Shown piece after piece: positions 60,181 to 64,000 of a stretch of DNA of 64,000 nt. This DNA is from Eremophila alpestris peregrina (lineage: Eukaryota; Chordata; Aves; Passeriformes; Alaudidae). How positions within the stretch are numbered: the first letter of the stretch is position 1; each line of letters begins with the position of its first letter. Position numbers and translations under genes: made by a program. The notes under the pieces are model-generated. The model saw only the letters and a program-made list of their open reading frames with translations, did not search any database and was not told the DNA's origin. The DNA lies in assembly GCA_009792885.1 (NCBI GenBank), contig WMCF01000035.1, positions 3,271,917-3,335,916 of the forward strand, in the 5' to 3' direction.

Positions 60181-63100
60181 TAAGGAATGTCTTTCTTTGG
60201 TTTCTTATGTGAAAAGGCAGATGTTTTTCAGTTGATGGCTTTACAAAGTTGCTTGCATTTTAATTTTTTTATTTCGATTTTAAGTTCCTGAGGAGAAAGC
60301 ATTACAGTCCTTGTAGCATTGCACACAGCCTATCTTCAGTTTTGCTTCTTAAAGTAGTATACGTTTCTGAACCTCAGTTTATTTTTAGAACATGTTTTGG
60401 GTAGTTGGATACAGAGTAGAAGCTGTTCCTTGCACAGAAAATTGTATATCAGCCCTTTGTTAATTTTCTACCATTTGGAGCCTTCATTGATTTCTGTGGG
60501 TGCTGATCTGGGCTGTATTTTATGTCTGCCACAGAGGCTGCAAGCTGCTGACACAATACTAAAGTCTGTTTTGTCAAAAAATGTTCCCTGCCACAACACA
60601 TGCAAAGTTTGGCTGGATATTAGGCAGTAGTAACTTCCTGAAGGTCTCCTGTGTCAGCTGTGGGAAGGAGTGTCTGTTAAATCTGCCTCAGAGCGCCCAA
60701 TGCAATTTCTTCTTCTTAAGGATTTAGTCAGGTTTGGGGCCTGAAATTTTCTTTTCTAGCTTCAGAAGCTGCAGCGATTGCCTCTCCTGAGACTGTCTGA
60801 AAATTCAGACAAATACTGCCCCATGATGATCTCACATTGTCAGGCTGTTTTTCTCTCTGAGTCCCAGAGTGACAGGAGCCTGAGAAAGTGGCTGAGATTC
60901 CCATATCCTCAAGTGGACCAGAGATCTGACTGGCCAGCACGTAGTTGTTGATTTATACAAGATTATGACTGTGAGAATATATGTAAGGCAAGAAGAGGCC
61001 AGAAAATCCTGCTGAGACTCAGCTGAGCAGGAGGTGTAATAAGCCAGGGGAAAAAAGATGGCTTAGCAAAAGGACCAGTTGTGTTTCTTACATTGCAGCA
61101 CATAACTGTCCCTGCAGGCAGGAGCAACTGAGTGCATGTACCTGAGGCATTGCATTGATACAGGTAGTTTCAGGTATTTTAAATGTCTAGATTCAGCTGT
61201 ATAATTATTTGATCCATCTGCACATGTTCTCACCAGAGAAAGTGCCCAGAAAATTGTTGTCGTTAGTAACATTAATCTCATTTGGATAAATCCTCAGGAA
61301 CCCTGAAAAACTGCATCTTTTTTGGGGAAACACCTGAGTCTGCAGGTGTTCAGCATAGTAGGCTTCTGGATCCTAGATTTCATGCTTTTATATTGCAAGG
61401 ACTCGAAGACACAGTGCTCCCCTACATGCCATCTCGCATTTGGAGAGAATATGGCATACACTGGCACTCAGGTTCTCAGGAAAATATGCTGCACGTAGTA
61501 AAACCACTTACTGGTTACAGAATCACCAGGTATCTTTCATCTCTCTCGCCTCTCTATGCCACCTGGTAAGGACTGGATCCTGACACTTCACATCCAAGAA
61601 TGGAGGTTTTGGGGTTTTTTTTTAATTCAGGAAGACATTTAAGATGGTCTAGAGAGCCTTATCCGAGGAAGAAGCAAAATTACATTGAACAGAATTTCTT
61701 GATTAGTCATATTAAGTATTTAAATAGAGGCAGCCTGTGTTTTTTATTACTGTTTTGAAAAGCTGCACAGTGAAGTAGAAGCCAGTAATTGGGCATATGT
61801 GCAAACAAAACATATATACAACTTGACTTATTTGTATGGCAGCAGTAGAAAGATTATTATCATAACATCCCTCTCAGAATATTTCATATCAGGCTGCCTT
61901 CCACAGCTGTAGTTCTCAATCTTTATTAGATCTATTATGCAAACACAGAAGGCTTCTCGAGTCAGCAAAAACTCAGCAAGCTGATATGTGTTGTTCATGC
62001 TGCCTTGCAAATCACTTGCCCTAATCACCTAAGAGTTGATTAAAGTGGAGGTTGATTGGTTAATTTGCTCTCAACCTTGGAGAACCCATGAAATTGATTA
62101 TTACAGTAGTTATTTAAAATATGTGGTGTGTCATTCTTTCTTAGGGTTTAGATGTATTGTAAAGACAAACATGAGTTTATGGATCATTATTTAAAAAGAA
62201 AAAAAAAAGAAAATAAAAAGAGAACAAGAACTTCCCTGCTAGGCATTTGTCTATGTTTAAGTCAAAGACGTTTTCATTAATATTCCTACTTGTACAATCC
62301 ATGACAGGTTTCTCTGAGTGATTCATGAACATAATGGAAAATGTGAGCATGAAGAGACTAAAGAACAAAAAAACTATTCTCTCTCTCTCACGTACCTCAG
62401 TTTACCTTTCTAACATTATCCCTCTGTAAAGAGTTAAAAGCAACAGACTATTGGGACAATCTCCCTCACAGTAACAGTAAGGATAATCTAGAAAATACCT
62501 GGTGTTTCAGGGGAAATGATGGGAAAGCTATTACTTGGGTGGAGTGCTGCTAGCCTGGTTCCAGCGTTCTAGAAAAATTTTATAGTTCCCAGCCCTGCCC
62601 TGGTGATGAAAAGGGAGAAAGGGGGCTGAGTGTTTTCCCAGAGCTGCACTGGAAATATCTGTGAATGCTAACAGGGCTTTGTGGTCTCTCACAATATACA
62701 GATGTTTCTCCTAGCCAAAGGTGGGAGTAGCTGTAAAGAAAAGAGGTTAATAAGGCTTGAAAGATCAAGCATTTGGTAAAGGAAAAATATTTATAGTCCT
62801 GCATGTTGTTTCATTATTTTGCTGTACATACTTTGAATGAATCAATAGATAATGCTTTAGAAGGCAGCTTAAAAAAACCCGACATATTGGGAGTTTCCCA
62901 AGGAAAAAAGCTTTATAATTGGAAATACAGATGAGCTTATGAGCCAGAGATGCAGCCCAAGGATCTGTTCTGAGAGATTCTGGAGCACCGTTCAGGAAAA
63001 TGGTCAAGGCAGAGCTGACATAGATAAGGAAGGTGTTGAAAGCACAGGTTGCCCTGTCACATCTGTTACTTTTTCTTCTTTGCAGAAAAAGGAACATTTT

Positions 63101-64000
63101 GTATAGATATTTGCTCTCCACATGGAAAATTACTCTGGTTTATCCTTGGCCAAGATGTCTTAGTAGAACTTAGCAGAATTTGCACTCTACTTTCAGTGCA
63201 GATTTCAGTATTTATATGGAGCAGGCCTAGGACATGGTGCAGATGGCTGGTTCTGTCCTTTGTGTTTCATCACCTCCTCACCAGCTTCCACGTGACTGGG
63301 GCCAGAAGGTTGTGCCTGCCCCCAGTTCCCCACAGCCCTACCTCATGTCTGAATGGAAGTTATTGACTGGCTCCTGCCCTTTCTTCCTTGCTGCAGTCTA
63401 ATCACACCTGGTGGGTTTGGGACTGCTTTTTTGTTTTAGCTTTTTTTTTTCACTTTATCAGCTAAATAAATGCAAATGCTCATTTCTGACCACTGGCTGT
63501 TCTCTGCTGGCTGCTGCAGTGTCTCCTGCACAGCTTCACTTACCTTCACTGGCTTCCTGGGTGCATTTATTGAGGAAACTTTTGTTATCTGGCTGAATTC
63601 ACTGGACTTGCTAAAAGCCACAAAATGTAAGAATTGCATGTGTGCCTTCTTTTTATAGTTGCTGTCTGTATCTTTCTTTCTGCATACAGTTGATTAATTC
63701 TTCTGTACAATGCCTTGAGGAATTAGTGTGTCAAGTATCACATCTGATAGATCTGCTAAATGCATTTATGAAGACATCTTCAGGCAACAGTATTGTCATA
63801 CACTACATTTATAGAGGGTATGTCTTGGGTCCTGTCCTTACTGGTAAAAAATCATGTCTGTGCATTTCATGGTGACTAATTTCTGCCTGGGAAGAGATGT
63901 TTGTGGGAGACTGCCAACAACTGTTGTGCTAAAATTATACACAAAAAAATGTTTGCATGCTTTACATCTTCTGCTCTTTTCTTTGTCAGACAAACAGGGT
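60181..64000. other. Unique sequence, no gene recognised
   Basis: No open frame here shows a domain; the longest is a 118-codon minus frame at 62765-63121. A CT run at 62381-62390 followed by ACCTCAGTTTACC and CCCTCTGTAAAGAG weakly recalls a MIR 3' half. The 61970-62110 part (GTTGATTAAAG, GTTGATTGGTTAAT, TTGATTATTACAG) is rich in TTGATTAAT-like words and might be regulatory. Confidence 0.45.

Noticed and set aside
62375..62440. Possible MIR 3' half (ACCTCAGTTTACC, CTCTGTAAA)
   Set aside because: Only two short words match and a CT simple repeat precedes them; not enough to call.
1..64000. tRNA, rRNA, CRISPR arrays and bacterial operons
   Set aside because: No cloverleaf with A/B boxes, no rRNA-like sequence, no regularly spaced repeats and no tightly packed open frames were seen on either strand.

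Overview
This window looks like non-coding vertebrate DNA, most probably from a bird. The evidence is the repeat content. There are several CR1 LINE fragments, including bird-type 3' ends whose antisense begins near AGAATCATAG and later reads 'gggcagcctgttccaat'. There are also two solitary LTRs of a type I recognise from many bird genomes; one begins TGTGCTGGTTTTGGCTGGGA. Base composition is AT-rich with few CpGs, as on avian macrochromosomes. I see no rRNA, tRNA, operon, CRISPR array or bacterial feature. No multi-exon protein-coding gene can be assembled, so the window is either a large intron or an intergenic desert.

Layout. 1-7.0 kb is unique AT-rich sequence with an RFX-type X-box near 4.74 kb. 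At 6.9-7.36 kb the minus strand carries an open frame with good splice signals and a faint guanylate-kinase-like pattern; it is the best candidate coding exon, but weak. A plus-strand solo LTR lies at 8026-8579. The 11.8-13.6 kb stretch has a tiny CR1 tail and a 27-bp exact sequence present at two places. From 14 to 32 kb there is little beyond an old CR1 scrap near 22.1 kb, AT-rich blocks and a perfect 11-bp hairpin at 31.41 kb. The longest open frame (194 codons, minus) is at 32.9-33.5 kb, and a TATA-led open frame lies at 35.5-35.8 kb; neither is recognised.

From 37 to 50 kb the sequence has several blocks that read like conserved regulatory elements: 37.9-38.4, 40.2-40.5, 43.04-43.26 and 49.56-49.87 kb. 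These are interleaved with an old plus-strand CR1 (40.64-41.04 kb), a minus-strand CR1 with a large internal deletion (45.85-46.63 kb), and two MIR-like SINE relics (47.1 and 50.3 kb). The 51.9-52.9 kb interval holds a minus-strand CR1 3' end and a minus-strand solo LTR with a probable target-site duplication. An ancient plus-strand CR1 reverse-transcriptase-region relic covers about 55.28-56.06 kb. The rest is unique sequence, with another enhancer-like block at 59.87-60.18 kb.

There is no gene network to describe. If the window has a function it is probably regulatory: TAATTA-rich, X-box-bearing blocks that could control a developmental gene outside it. No clear novel system was found. The strongest leads are the candidate exon, the regulatory-looking blocks, the duplicated 27-mer and the perfect hairpins.
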